Positions 1-7,936 of a stretch of 64,000 nucleotides of DNA are shown here, piece by piece. This stretch comes from Aliarcobacter cryaerophilus (GTDB lineage Bacteria > Campylobacterota > Campylobacteria > Campylobacterales > Arcobacteraceae). A program made the translations under genes and the position numbers. Below the pieces are notes generated by a model. That model had not been told where the DNA came from. It made no database searches and saw only the letters and a program-made list of their open reading frames with translations. The stretch lies in NCBI RefSeq assembly GCF_014352935.1, contig NZ_CP060694.1, forward strand, positions 682,001 through 746,000, written 5' to 3'. Numbering within the stretch: the first letter of the stretch is position 1; each line of letters opens with the position of its first letter.

Positions 1-603
1 GATGAGATTGAAATTTTAGATTTTCAAGAAACTAACAAAGATATTTTTTTGGATAAAAACTACTCAATTTTAGAAGCAGATGCAAAAGTTGAGATGTTAA
101 ATAGTGAATATAAAATAAAAAAGAGTCAATATCTTCCAAAATTAAGTTTAAGTGCAAAAGCTAGTTACTCAAGTCAAGATGAGAAGTTTAATAGTATGAT
201 TGGTGATACAAATAAAGATGATGCAACTTCTAGCGGAAGTTTAATTTTATCTATGCCTTTATATGATTATACAAAATCTTCAAAAGTTCAAGAGTCAAAA
301 ATAGAGGTTTTAAAACAAAAAGCCTTGGTAAATGATTTGAAAAATGAAACAGCATTTGAGTATGAACAGATTTTTACAAAAATTGATACATATTTAAAAC
401 AAAATGAGACAATAAATAAAAATATAAAACTTTATGAAGAGTTAATAGGTGCAAACAAAATTTCAAGTGAAGCTGGAATGACATCAAAGTATGATTTAGA
501 GATTTTAGAAAATACAAAAACTATAAATGAGTTTGATATTTTGATAAACAAGATAAATATTTTGCAACAATATGCAAAACTATATTTTAAGATAAAAAAT
601 TAA
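1..603 (+). CDS. TolC-family outer membrane efflux protein, C-terminal part (5' end outside window)
   Basis: The reading frame is open from base 1 with no start, so the gene begins before the window; about 200 residues remain. The visible part has the long alternating amphipathic helices of outer membrane efflux proteins, including a segment like GANKISSEAGMTSKYDLE that resembles the second TolC helical repeat. It lies 13 bases ahead of a MacA adaptor and a split MacB, so it is probably the outer membrane duct of that tripartite exporter. The family assignment rests on helical pattern and context rather than on a catalytic motif. A TTG at position 49 could be mistaken for a start, but the frame continues upstream of it. 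Confidence 0.75.
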   Translation, partial: DEIEILDFQETNKDIFLDKNYSILEADAKVEMLNSEYKIKKSQYLPKLSLSAKASYSSQDEKFNSMIGDTNKDDATSSGSLILSMPLYDYTKSSKVQESKIEVLKQKALVNDLKNETAFEYEQIFTKIDTYLKQNETINKNIKLYEELIGANKISSEAGMTSKYDLEILENTKTINEFDILINKINILQQYAKLYFKIKN

Positions 604-616
604 AGGTTAAAAAATT

Positions 617-1870
617 ATGAGTAATTTAAAAGAAGAGTTAAATAATTATAAAGATAAGAAAAGTTCTTACAAATATATAGGTTTGTTAATTATTGTTTTT
701 GTTATTGCTATTTTAATTTATATCTTTTTCCCAAAAAGTGATAGCCAAAAAGTAGAGTATATAACTTCAAAAGTAAACAGTGGTGATTTAAAGGTTGTTG
801 TTAGTGCTAGTGGAAATATAAAACCTACTAATAGTGTTGAAATAGGAATTGAGGTATCAGGAACTATAAAAGAGATTTTTGTAGATTTTAATGATGAGGT
901 TAAAGTTGGTCAAGTTTTAGCAAAAATTGATACAACAAAACTAGAAGCTCAAGTTGAAAGTTCAAGAGCAGCTTTAGCTATTGCAAAAGCAAATCAAAAA
1001 GAGAGTGAAGTAGCTCTTAAAAATAAGAAATTGCTATATGATAGAACAAAAAAGATGTTTGATAATTCTGGTGGAAAGTATCCATCACAAAATGAGTTTG
1101 ATGATACAAAATTTGCTTATGAATCAGCGATTGCAGTTTTAGAAGCATCAAAATCAAAAGTAGCTCAAGCTTCATCAAATTTAAAAAATGATTTACAAAA
1201 TTTAGAAAAAGCTAGTGTTAAATCTTCTATTGATGGGATAGTTTTAAATAAAGAGGTAGAAATAGGGCAGACACTTGCAGCAACGATGCAAGCTCCAAAA
1301 CTTTTTACTCTTGCAAAAGATTTGACAAATATGGATTTGGTTGTAAGTATTGATGAAGCTGATGTTGCTGATATTAAAGATAATTTAGATGTAACTTTTA
1401 CAGTTGATGCTTATTCAAATAAAGAGTTTAAAGGGAAAATAAAGCAAGTAAGATTAAACCCAATTACTACAAATGGAGTAGTAACTTATGAAACTGTTGT
1501 AAGTGTTGATAATAGTGAACTTCTTTTAAAACCAGGAATGACAGCAAATGCAAAAATTATTACAAAAAATATAAAAGATCAGATTTTAATTCCAAATAGT
1601 GCATTAAGATTTACTCCAAAAAATAGTACTGAAAAATCAGGTACAAAACCAGCTAGTTTTGGAACACCACCAAATTTTAGACCTCAAGGAAGTGTTACAA
1701 AAGATAATAAAGCAAAAGATGGTTTTGCAACTATTTATATTCTTGAATCTGGAAAACCAAAAGAGTTAAAAGTTAAAGTTCTAGATAGTGATTCAAAACA
1801 GTCATCTATTTTTTCTGAAACTTTAAATATTGGTGATGAAGTAATTATTTCACAAAAATCTGGAAATTAA
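617..1870 (+). CDS. macA: MacA-like periplasmic adaptor (HlyD/RND membrane fusion family)
   Basis: This 417-residue protein has an uncleaved N-terminal membrane anchor at about residues 20-40. A lipoyl/barrel half-domain follows (SGNIKPTNSVEIGIEVSGTI), then a coiled-coil hairpin at about 105-200, then the returning lipoyl half (SIDGIVLNKEVEIGQTL). The beta-barrel and membrane-proximal domains lie in the last 180 residues. Such adaptors link an inner membrane pump to a TolC-type duct. The gene is followed after 6 bases by the MacB-type ATPase and is preceded by a TolC-like gene, which gives a complete ABC-type tripartite exporter. The substrate (macrolide, peptide or other) cannot be read from the sequence. 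Confidence 0.88.
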   Translation: MSNLKEELNNYKDKKSSYKYIGLLIIVFVIAILIYIFFPKSDSQKVEYITSKVNSGDLKVVVSASGNIKPTNSVEIGIEVSGTIKEIFVDFNDEVKVGQVLAKIDTTKLEAQVESSRAALAIAKANQKESEVALKNKKLLYDRTKKMFDNSGGKYPSQNEFDDTKFAYESAIAVLEASKSKVAQASSNLKNDLQNLEKASVKSSIDGIVLNKEVEIGQTLAATMQAPKLFTLAKDLTNMDLVVSIDEADVADIKDNLDVTFTVDAYSNKEFKGKIKQVRLNPITTNGVVTYETVVSVDNSELLLKPGMTANAKIITKNIKDQILIPNSALRFTPKNSTEKSGTKPASFGTPPNFRPQGSVTKDNKAKDGFATIYILESGKPKELKVKVLDSDSKQSSIFSETLNIGDEVIISQKSGN

Positions 1871-1876
1871 AAATTT

Positions 1877-2581
1877 ATGAAAAATAGTGAAGTTTTAATC
1901 GAATTTAAAAATATAAAAAAAATTTATGGTAAAGGTGCGAATGAGACTTTTGCTTTAAATGGAGTGGATTTAAAGATTAATAAAGGTGAATTTGTAGCTA
2001 TTATGGGAGCTAGTGGAAGTGGGAAATCTACCTCTATGAATATTATTGGATGTTTGGATAAGCCAAGTAGTGGTGAGTATTTGTTTGATGGTGTAAATGT
2101 TGAAAATTTAAATCTAAATCAAATGGCAATTTTAAGAAGAAACTATATAGGTTTTGTTTTTCAAGGATTTAATCTACTAGGAAGAACAACTGCTTTGGAG
2201 AATGTTGAATTACCTCTTGTATATAGAAAAGTTCCAAAAGAACAAAGAAATAAATTAGCAATAGAAGCATTAAAAAAAGTTGGGCTTGAAAGTGTTATTA
2301 AACATACTCCAGCAGAGCTCAGTGGTGGTCAGCAACAACGTGTTGCAATAGCACGTGCTATTGTTACTGATCCACTTTTACTTTTGGCAGATGAACCTAC
2401 GGGAAATCTTGATAGTATCAAAAGTATTGAAGTTATGGAGTTACTAAAAAAATTAAATGAAGAGTTAAATATTACTATTATTATGGTAACACATGAAGAA
2501 GAGATGGCTGCTTATGCTTCAAGAGTTATATATTTTAGAGATGGAAATATAGAAGATTCTTTAAAAAAAGGATTTAAATAA
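1877..2581 (+). CDS. MacB-type ABC transporter ATP-binding protein
   Basis: This 234-residue ABC ATPase is of the LolD/MacB class. Walker A is GASGSGKS near residue 45, the Q-loop region is FVFQGFNLL, the signature is LSGGQQQR near 148, and Walker B with its catalytic Glu is LLLADEPTGNLDS; the switch His is in MVTHEEE. In E. coli MacB this domain is fused to its permease. Here it is a separate gene whose TAA overlaps the permease ATG by one base, which suggests translational coupling. It would drive the MacA/TolC exporter encoded just upstream. Confidence 0.92.
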   Translation: MKNSEVLIEFKNIKKIYGKGANETFALNGVDLKINKGEFVAIMGASGSGKSTSMNIIGCLDKPSSGEYLFDGVNVENLNLNQMAILRRNYIGFVFQGFNLLGRTTALENVELPLVYRKVPKEQRNKLAIEALKKVGLESVIKHTPAELSGGQQQRVAIARAIVTDPLLLLADEPTGNLDSIKSIEVMELLKKLNEELNITIIMVTHEEEMAAYASRVIYFRDGNIEDSLKKGFK

Positions 2582-3792
2582 TGTTGTTAAATGCTTTATT
2601 AATAGCAATAAAAGAGATAAGAAGAAATATATTAAGATCAATTCTTACTATTTTGGGAATTGTAATTGGTGTTGCTTCTGTTATTGCTATGGTTATGATT
2701 GGAGATGGAACAACAGCAAATGTAACAGCAAATATAGAAAAACTTGGAAGTAATATGCTAAATGTTCGAGTTGGGCAAGAAAAAAGAGGAGCTCCAAGAG
2801 ATGATAATAGTGCAAAACCTTTTAAAATTGAAGATATAACAGCTATAAAAAATGAAGTTGCAAATTTAAAAGGAGTAACAGCAGAAAACTCTAGTATGGC
2901 AAATGTTGTTTTTGGAAATAAAAGTAATTCATCTTTAATTGTTGGAACTACAAATGATTATTTTATTATAAAAGATTGGGAAGTTGAACAAGGAAGAATT
3001 TTTGAAGAAGGTGAACTTTCAAGTGGAAAAAGTGTTTGTATTTTGGGAACAACAGTTGTTAAAAACCTTTTTGGAGATGAAAATCCAATAGGTGCAACTA
3101 TTAGAATAAAAAATTTCCCTTGTAGTGTAATTGGGGTTTTATCTTCAAAAGGAGCTAGTAGCTTTGGAAGAGACCAAGATGAGGTTGTAATAACACCTCT
3201 TAAAATGTATCAAAGAAAGATTCAAGGAAATTTAGATGTATCTACAATAATCGTATCAGTTATGGAAGAAAAATATATTGAAGATGCAAAAGCACAAATA
3301 ATTTCATTAATGCAAGATAGAAGAGCTATAAAATTAGGAGAAGCGGATAATTTTCATATACGAGATATGAAAGATATATTAAATACTATGACAAGCACAA
3401 CAAAGATGCTAACATATTTGCTAGGTTCAATTGCTGCTATCTCTTTACTTGTTGGTGGAATTGGGATTATGAATATTATGCTTGTTTCTGTAACTGAAAG
3501 AACTAGAGAGATTGGAATAAGACTTGCTATTGGTGCTATGCAAAGTGAAGTTCTACTTCAATTTCTAATTGAAGCAATAGTTCTTTCAACTTGGGGTGGA
3601 ATTATTGGAATTTTACTTGGGCTTGGTGTTGGTTATGGAGTTGTACAGATATTTGAATTACCATATATTATAAATACTCAAATTATCTTAATATCTTTTA
3701 TATTTTCAACTTTGATTGGAGTTGTTTTTGGATACTTTCCTGCAAGAAAAGCAGCAAGATTAAATCCAATAGATGCTTTAAGATATGAGTAA
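2581..3792 (+). CDS. MacB/FtsX-type ABC transporter permease
   Basis: This 403-residue membrane protein has the four-helix architecture of type VII ABC permeases: TM1 at about residues 18-42, a large periplasmic domain from about 45 to 275, and three helices from about 280 to 395. The loop ERTREIGIRLAIGA after TM2 is the conserved MacB/LolC coupling region, and the protein ends with the usual PARKAARLNPIDALRYE. It is the permease partner of the ATPase with which it overlaps by one base. It completes the TolC-MacA-MacB mechanotransmission exporter in this operon. Confidence 0.92.
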   Translation: MLLNALLIAIKEIRRNILRSILTILGIVIGVASVIAMVMIGDGTTANVTANIEKLGSNMLNVRVGQEKRGAPRDDNSAKPFKIEDITAIKNEVANLKGVTAENSSMANVVFGNKSNSSLIVGTTNDYFIIKDWEVEQGRIFEEGELSSGKSVCILGTTVVKNLFGDENPIGATIRIKNFPCSVIGVLSSKGASSFGRDQDEVVITPLKMYQRKIQGNLDVSTIIVSVMEEKYIEDAKAQIISLMQDRRAIKLGEADNFHIRDMKDILNTMTSTTKMLTYLLGSIAAISLLVGGIGIMNIMLVSVTERTREIGIRLAIGAMQSEVLLQFLIEAIVLSTWGGIIGILLGLGVGYGVVQIFELPYIINTQIILISFIFSTLIGVVFGYFPARKAARLNPIDALRYE

Positions 3793-3802
3793 AATAGAAT
3801 CA

Positions 3803-3833
3803 AAACAGAGTTTTTTGTAATAAAGACTCTGTT
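3803..3833. terminator. Inverted repeat between convergent macB permease and rnhB
   Basis: The nine-base arms AAACAGAGT (3803-3811) and ACTCTGTTT (3825-3833) are perfectly complementary and are separated by 13 bases containing a T run. The repeat sits in the short gap between two converging genes and touches the rnhB stop codon. There is no strong U-tract on either outer side, so it may be a weak bidirectional terminator or an RNA 3' end. Confidence 0.5.
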
Positions 3834-4378
3834 TATCCCAAAGCTTTTAATTTAAAACTAAATCTATGAATATCACTTCTTCCAAATTTTCTTATAGCTT
3901 CAATATGAGCTTTTGTTCCATATCCTTTATGTTTATGAAAGTTATAGTTCGCATAAAGTGGTGAAATCTCATCCATAAATCTATCTCGACTAACTTTTGC
4001 TAAAATTGAAGCAGCACTAACTTCTTTATATTTTGCATCTGCTTTTATCTCTTTTTGAAGATTTTCTATACCAAAATTTGTATTTCCATCCATCAAAAAA
4101 TTATCGCTAAATTCTTGTAATTTTTCCATTATTTCTAAAATTGAGGATTTAAGACAAAAACTAATACCAAAATCATCTATCTCTTTTGCACTTTTGAAAA
4201 CTATATGATATTTTGATTTCTCTTTTATTTCATCAAAAAGTTTCTCTCTTTTTTTTTCACTCAATACTTTTGAATCATTTAATCCTAAAATCTCTTTTTC
4301 CAAAATAACACCAGCAACTACCAAAGGACCAGCAAGCGGTCCACGGCCTGCTTCATCTATTCCACATAAATTTTTCAT
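3833..4378 (-). CDS. rnhB: Ribonuclease HII
   Basis: This 181-residue protein opens with GIDEAGRGPLAGPLVVAG, the RNase HII signature carrying the catalytic Asp-Glu pair. A later metal-ligand Asp lies in FLMDGN, and the block KYKEVSAASILAKVSRD is also typical. The enzyme cuts RNA at single ribonucleotides in DNA and in RNA:DNA hybrids in the cytoplasm. It is slightly shorter than the usual 190-210 residues but looks complete. It is divergent from clpB and convergent with the macB permease. Confidence 0.95.
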   Translation of the reverse strand: MKNLCGIDEAGRGPLAGPLVVAGVILEKEILGLNDSKVLSEKKREKLFDEIKEKSKYHIVFKSAKEIDDFGISFCLKSSILEIMEKLQEFSDNFLMDGNTNFGIENLQKEIKADAKYKEVSAASILAKVSRDRFMDEISPLYANYNFHKHKGYGTKAHIEAIRKFGRSDIHRFSFKLKALG

Positions 4379-4437
4379 AAAAACCTTTTATTTTTCTTAG
4401 AAAAGTATTATAATAAAAAATATATTTTATATAAAAC

Positions 4438-4466
4438 TTGACAAGACTTGACTAAAGTTATATAAT
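4438..4466 (+). promoter_or_regulatory. Consensus sigma-70 promoter of clpB
   Basis: TTGACA at 4438-4443 and TATAAT at 4461-4466 are separated by exactly 17 bases, which is a full match to the sigma-70 consensus. Transcription would begin near 4472-4475, immediately inside the CIRCE-like element. A good -35 box is unusual in Campylobacterota, whose housekeeping promoters usually show only the -10 and T-rich periodicity. Confidence 0.85.
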
Positions 4467-4470
4467 AACA

Positions 4471-4497
4471 TTAGCAATTAAATACTAGGAGTGCTAA
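4471..4497 (+). promoter_or_regulatory. CIRCE-like operator (HrcA site) at the clpB start
   Basis: The sequence reads TTAGCAATT, nine bases, GAGTGCTAA, against the CIRCE consensus TTAGCACTC-N9-GAGTGCTAA. The right arm is perfect and the left arm matches 7 of 9. The element covers the predicted transcription start and the Shine-Dalgarno AGGAG, and ends one base before the clpB ATG. HrcA bound here would block transcription until heat shock. The spacing and position are typical of CIRCE; hrcA itself is not in this window. Confidence 0.82.
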
Positions 4498-4498
4498 T

Positions 4499-7078
4499 AT
4501 GAATGACAATATTTTTGAAAAAATGACAAATCAACTAAGAGAGACAATAGATAGTAGTGTAGCTTTAGCTCTACACAATAAAAATCAAGAGGTGCAGATA
4601 GTGCACTTGATTTGGGCATTACTTACAAATACTAATTCAGTTTTAAACCAATTATTAAATAAAATGAATGTAAATAAAGCTGCAATTGAGCTTGAAGCAA
4701 AATCAAATGCAAGTAAACTTCCAAGTGTAAGCAGTGTTACAAAAGAGAGTATAAAACTTTCACGTGAACTTTATGAAAGTTTTCAAAAAGCTCAAGGGCA
4801 AATGGCAAGCAATGGAGATAAGTTTATAGCTATTGATACTTGGCTTATTTCAAATTTTGATAATAAAGTAATAAAAGATATTTTAGGTAAATATATAGAT
4901 TTAAAAGAAGCAAAAAAAGAGCTAGAAACTATAAGAGCAGGAAAACAAATAGATAGCCAAAGTGGAGATGATAATCTTGAAGCTTTAAATAAATATGGGA
5001 TAGATTTAAATAAAAAAGCTATTGATGGAGAGCTTGATCCTGTTATTGGAAGAGATGAGCAGATAAACAGAATGATGCAAATCTTAATTAGAAAAACAAA
5101 AAACAATCCTATTTTAATAGGAGAACCAGGAACTGGAAAAACAGCAATTGCAGAAGGTTTAGCTCAAAGAATTGTAAATAAAGATGTACCTACAAGTTTA
5201 TTAAATAAAAGAGTTGTAACTCTTGATATGAGTGCTTTAATAGCAGGTGCAAAATATAGAGGAGAGTTTGAAGATAGATTAAAATCTGTAATTGATGAAG
5301 TTAAACAAGCTGGAAATATAATCTTATTTATAGATGAAATTCATACAATAATTGGTGCAGGTGCATCTGAAGGAAGTATGGATGCTGCAAATATTTTAAA
5401 ACCAAGTTTGGCTAGAGGCGAACTTCATACAATTGGTGCAACAACACTAAAAGAGTATAGAAAATATTTTGAAAAAGATGCTGCAATGCAAAGAAGATTT
5501 CAGCCTATAAAAGTAGATGAACCAACTGTTAATGAAGCTTTACATATTTTAAGAGGAATAAAAGAGAAGCTTGAAACTCACCATAATGTTACTATAAATG
5601 ATAGTGCATTGGTTGCTGCTGCAAAACTTTCAAATAGATATATAACTGATAGATTCTTACCTGATAAAGCAATAGATTTAATAGATGAAGCAGCAGCAGA
5701 GCTTAAAATGCAAATTGAGTCAGAACCAACAGCTCTTTCAACTATTAAAAGAGAGATTCAAACTCTAAATGTAGAAAAAGAGGCTTTAAAAATGGAAAAA
5801 AGCCAAAAAAACGAAGATAGAATTAAAGAGATAGAAAAAGAGCTAGCAAACAAAAAAGAGGAAAAACAAAATTTAGAAGCTAGATTTGAAAATGAGAAGC
5901 AAACTTTTAATGCTACAAGTGAATTAAAAATAAAAATTGATGAACTAAAAACGAAAGCAAATATAGCTAAACGAGAGTCAAAATTTGAAGAAGCTGCAAA
6001 AATAGAGTATGGTGAAATACCTGCACTTGAAGCAAAAATAAAAGAGAATAGTGAAAAATGGGATAGAATGCAAAAAGAGGGAACACTTTTACGAAATAGT
6101 GTAGATGAAGAGAGTATTGCTTCTATAGTTTCAAAGTGGACTGGAATTCCTGTAAATAAGATGATGGATAGTGAAAAACAAAAGGTTCTAAAAGTTGAGG
6201 AAGTTCTAAAAAAAGATGTAATAGGTCAAGATGAAGCAATAAAAGCTATTAGTAGAGCAATTAAAAGAAATAAAGCAGGATTAAGTGAAACTTCAAGACC
6301 AATAGGAAGCTTCTTATTCTTAGGACCAACAGGAGTTGGAAAAACTGAGAGTGCAAAAACTCTAGCTAAATTTTTATTTGATGATCCAAAGTCACTAATT
6401 AGATTTGATATGAGTGAATATATGGAGAAACACGCTGTTTCAAGATTAGTTGGAGCTGCACCTGGTTATGTTGGATATGAAGAGGGTGGTCAATTAACAG
6501 AGGCTGTGCGAAGAAAACCTTATAGTGTAATACTTTTTGATGAGGTTGAAAAAGCACATCCAGATGTATTTAATATACTTTTACAAGTTTTAGATGATGG
6601 AAGATTAACTGATAATAAAGGTGTTACAGTTGATTTTAAAAATACAATTATTATTTTAACTTCAAATATTGGAAGTGCTAGAATTATTGAAATAAATGAT
6701 AAAGAGCAAAGAAGAAAAGCTGTTTTAGATGAGCTAAAATCTCATTTTAGACCTGAATTTTTAAATCGACTTGATGATATTGTTATTTTTGAACAATTAG
6801 GAATTGATGCAATTTCAAATATTGTTGATATACTATTTAATAATATTAAGAAAAAAGTTGAAGAAAAAGGTATAAAAATATCTTTAACAAATGAAGCAAA
6901 AGATTATATTGCAAAAGTTGGTTTTGATCCTGTATATGGAGCTAGACCTCTTAAAAGAGCTATTTATGAGATAGTTGAGGATAAGCTTGCTGAGTTGATA
7001 CTAGAAGATAGTATAGGTGATGGAAGTAGTGTTGAATTTGATATTAAAAATGATGAGATAGTTGTAAACGTATCTTAA
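4499..7078 (+). CDS. clpB: ATP-dependent disaggregase ClpB
   Basis: This 859-residue Hsp100 chaperone has a Clp N-domain at about 1-145, then AAA+ domain 1 with Walker [10 protein letters not shown]. The coiled-coil middle domain spans about 395-535 (rich in Lys and Glu), and AAA+ domain 2 carries Walker [10 protein letters not shown] and Walker [13 protein letters not shown]. The length matches the family. ClpB works with DnaK/DnaJ/GrpE to rescue aggregated protein in the cytoplasm. The ATG at 4499 is preceded by AGGAG at the expected distance. The upstream CIRCE-like palindrome and consensus promoter point to HrcA-type heat-shock control. Confidence 0.97.
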   Translation: MNDNIFEKMTNQLRETIDSSVALALHNKNQEVQIVHLIWALLTNTNSVLNQLLNKMNVNKAAIELEAKSNASKLPSVSSVTKESIKLSRELYESFQKAQGQMASNGDKFIAIDTWLISNFDNKVIKDILGKYIDLKEAKKELETIRAGKQIDSQSGDDNLEALNKYGIDLNKKAIDGELDPVIGRDEQINRMMQILIRKTKNNPILIGEPGTGKTAIAEGLAQRIVNKDVPTSLLNKRVVTLDMSALIAGAKYRGEFEDRLKSVIDEVKQAGNIILFIDEIHTIIGAGASEGSMDAANILKPSLARGELHTIGATTLKEYRKYFEKDAAMQRRFQPIKVDEPTVNEALHILRGIKEKLETHHNVTINDSALVAAAKLSNRYITDRFLPDKAIDLIDEAAAELKMQIESEPTALSTIKREIQTLNVEKEALKMEKSQKNEDRIKEIEKELANKKEEKQNLEARFENEKQTFNATSELKIKIDELKTKANIAKRESKFEEAAKIEYGEIPALEAKIKENSEKWDRMQKEGTLLRNSVDEESIASIVSKWTGIPVNKMMDSEKQKVLKVEEVLKKDVIGQDEAIKAISRAIKRNKAGLSETSRPIGSFLFLGPTGVGKTESAKTLAKFLFDDPKSLIRFDMSEYMEKHAVSRLVGAAPGYVGYEEGGQLTEAVRRKPYSVILFDEVEKAHPDVFNILLQVLDDGRLTDNKGVTVDFKNTIIILTSNIGSARIIEINDKEQRRKAVLDELKSHFRPEFLNRLDDIVIFEQLGIDAISNIVDILFNNIKKKVEEKGIKISLTNEAKDYIAKVGFDPVYGARPLKRAIYEIVEDKLAELILEDSIGDGSSVEFDIKNDEIVVNVS

Positions 7079-7107
7079 AGAAAAGAATAGTTTAAGTAAA
7101 ATTTACC

Positions 7108-7113
7108 TATAAT
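7108..7113 (+). promoter_or_regulatory. Candidate -10 box of the rpmH operon
   Basis: A perfect TATAAT lies about 42 bases ahead of the rpmH ATG, in the 76-base gap after clpB. No convincing -35 is visible, as is usual for Campylobacterota housekeeping promoters. Confidence 0.5.
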
Positions 7114-7154
7114 CCACAACTTAATTTTGAAAAATATAAAAGGGTAAGAGTAAG

Positions 7155-7289
7155 ATGAAAAGAACATATCAACCACATAACACTCCTAAGAAAAGAACTC
7201 ACGGGTTTAGAGTAAGAATGGCTACAAAAAATGGTAGAAGAGTAATTAATGCAAGAAGAGCTAAAGGTAGAAAAAGATTAGCTGTTTAA
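7155..7289 (+). CDS. rpmH: 50S ribosomal protein L34
   Basis: This 44-residue, strongly basic protein begins [18 protein letters not shown] and ends in [18 protein letters not shown], which is unmistakably L34. It is a component of the large ribosomal subunit. It heads the conserved cluster rpmH-rnpA-yidD-yidC-jag-mnmE. Its 3' end probably overlaps the start of rnpA (see that entry). A purine-rich AAGAG lies just before the ATG. Confidence 0.97.
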   Translation: MKRTYQPHNTPKKRTHGFRVRMATKNGRRVINARRAKGRKRLAV

Positions 7290-7612
7290 GTAAGGACTTT
7301 AGGCTTAATAGCCAAAAAGAGTTCAACAAACTTTATAAAAGCGGTAAAAGTTGGCATACGCCGACTTTTGTCGCTTTTTTTATGCCAAAAAATGATTTAA
7401 AATTGGCTTTTGTTGCTTCAAAAAAGATTGGAAATGCAGTTTTAAGAGCAAAGGCAAAAAGAAGATTAAGAGCTTGTATTTTGGACTATGAAGATAGATT
7501 AAAAGAAGGAAGTTATATTTTTGTAGCTAAAAATCTTATACATGATAAGAATTTTCAAGATTTAAAAAGAGATTTTAACTTTGCTTTTAAAAGGCTAGAA
7601 GTTCTTAAATGA
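7277..7612 (+). CDS. rnpA: Ribonuclease P protein component, apparently starting at ATT
   Basis: RnpA binds RNase P RNA and helps mature the 5' ends of tRNA. The core motif appears as [20 protein letters not shown], corresponding to the family RNR motif. The first ATG in frame (7382) would give only 76 residues and would discard an in-frame N-terminus, [16 protein letters not shown], that is characteristic of the family. Upstream of 7382 the frame is open back to a TAG at 7268-7270, and the only near-start codon in the right place is ATT at 7277. That choice gives 111 residues, a normal RnpA length, and overlaps the rpmH end by 13 bases. AAAGG at 7263-7267 could serve as the ribosome site. 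The start is inference; the family is certain. Confidence 0.9.
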   Translation: MSCLSKDFRLNSQKEFNKLYKSGKSWHTPTFVAFFMPKNDLKLAFVASKKIGNAVLRAKAKRRLRACILDYEDRLKEGSYIFVAKNLIHDKNFQDLKRDFNFAFKRLEVLK

Positions 7613-7935
7613 AAGCTATCTCGAAACTTTTTATAAGGTTTTATCAAAAATATTTAACAGTTTTATCATATGGTTCGTGTAGATACTATCCAACATGTTC
7701 GCAATATGCACTTTGGCAACTTGATAATAATGGTTTTTTTAAGGCTATTTTTTATACAATAGTACGCATTTTAAAGTGTAACCAACTTTTTGATGGTGGT
7801 TTTGACTATCCAGTAATAAATAGGTTAAAAAACAATCAAAATATCAAATATAATAAAATCAAAATAGTATATTGGTATGTGCCTTTAAAAAATGGAAAAT
7901 TTTTAGTAGTAAAAAACAGGGAGTGGAAGAAGTAG
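7609..7935 (+). CDS. yidD: Membrane protein insertion efficiency factor YidD
   Basis: This 108-residue protein carries the YidD core with its conserved Cys pattern (LSYGSCRYYPTCSQYALWQL) and a CNQLFDGGFD segment near residue 60. YidD is a small membrane-associated protein that assists YidC-dependent insertion. It starts four bases inside rnpA (ATGA overlap) and ends just before yidC, so the three are translationally linked. The C-terminal tail of about 35 residues is longer than in the 70-85-residue forms. Confidence 0.93.
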   Translation: MKAISKLFIRFYQKYLTVLSYGSCRYYPTCSQYALWQLDNNGFFKAIFYTIVRILKCNQLFDGGFDYPVINRLKNNQNIKYNKIKIVYWYVPLKNGKFLVVKNREWKK

Positions 7936-7936
7936 G

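Noticed and set aside
4792-5106. Open frame of about 104 codons antisense to clpB
   Set aside because: It lies wholly within clpB, is hydrophobic only because of the complementary AT-rich codons, and has no ribosome site; it is a shadow frame.
7382-7612. The ATG at 7382 as the start of rnpA
   Set aside because: It would remove about 35 in-frame residues that match the RnpA N-terminus and leave an abnormally short 76-residue protein.
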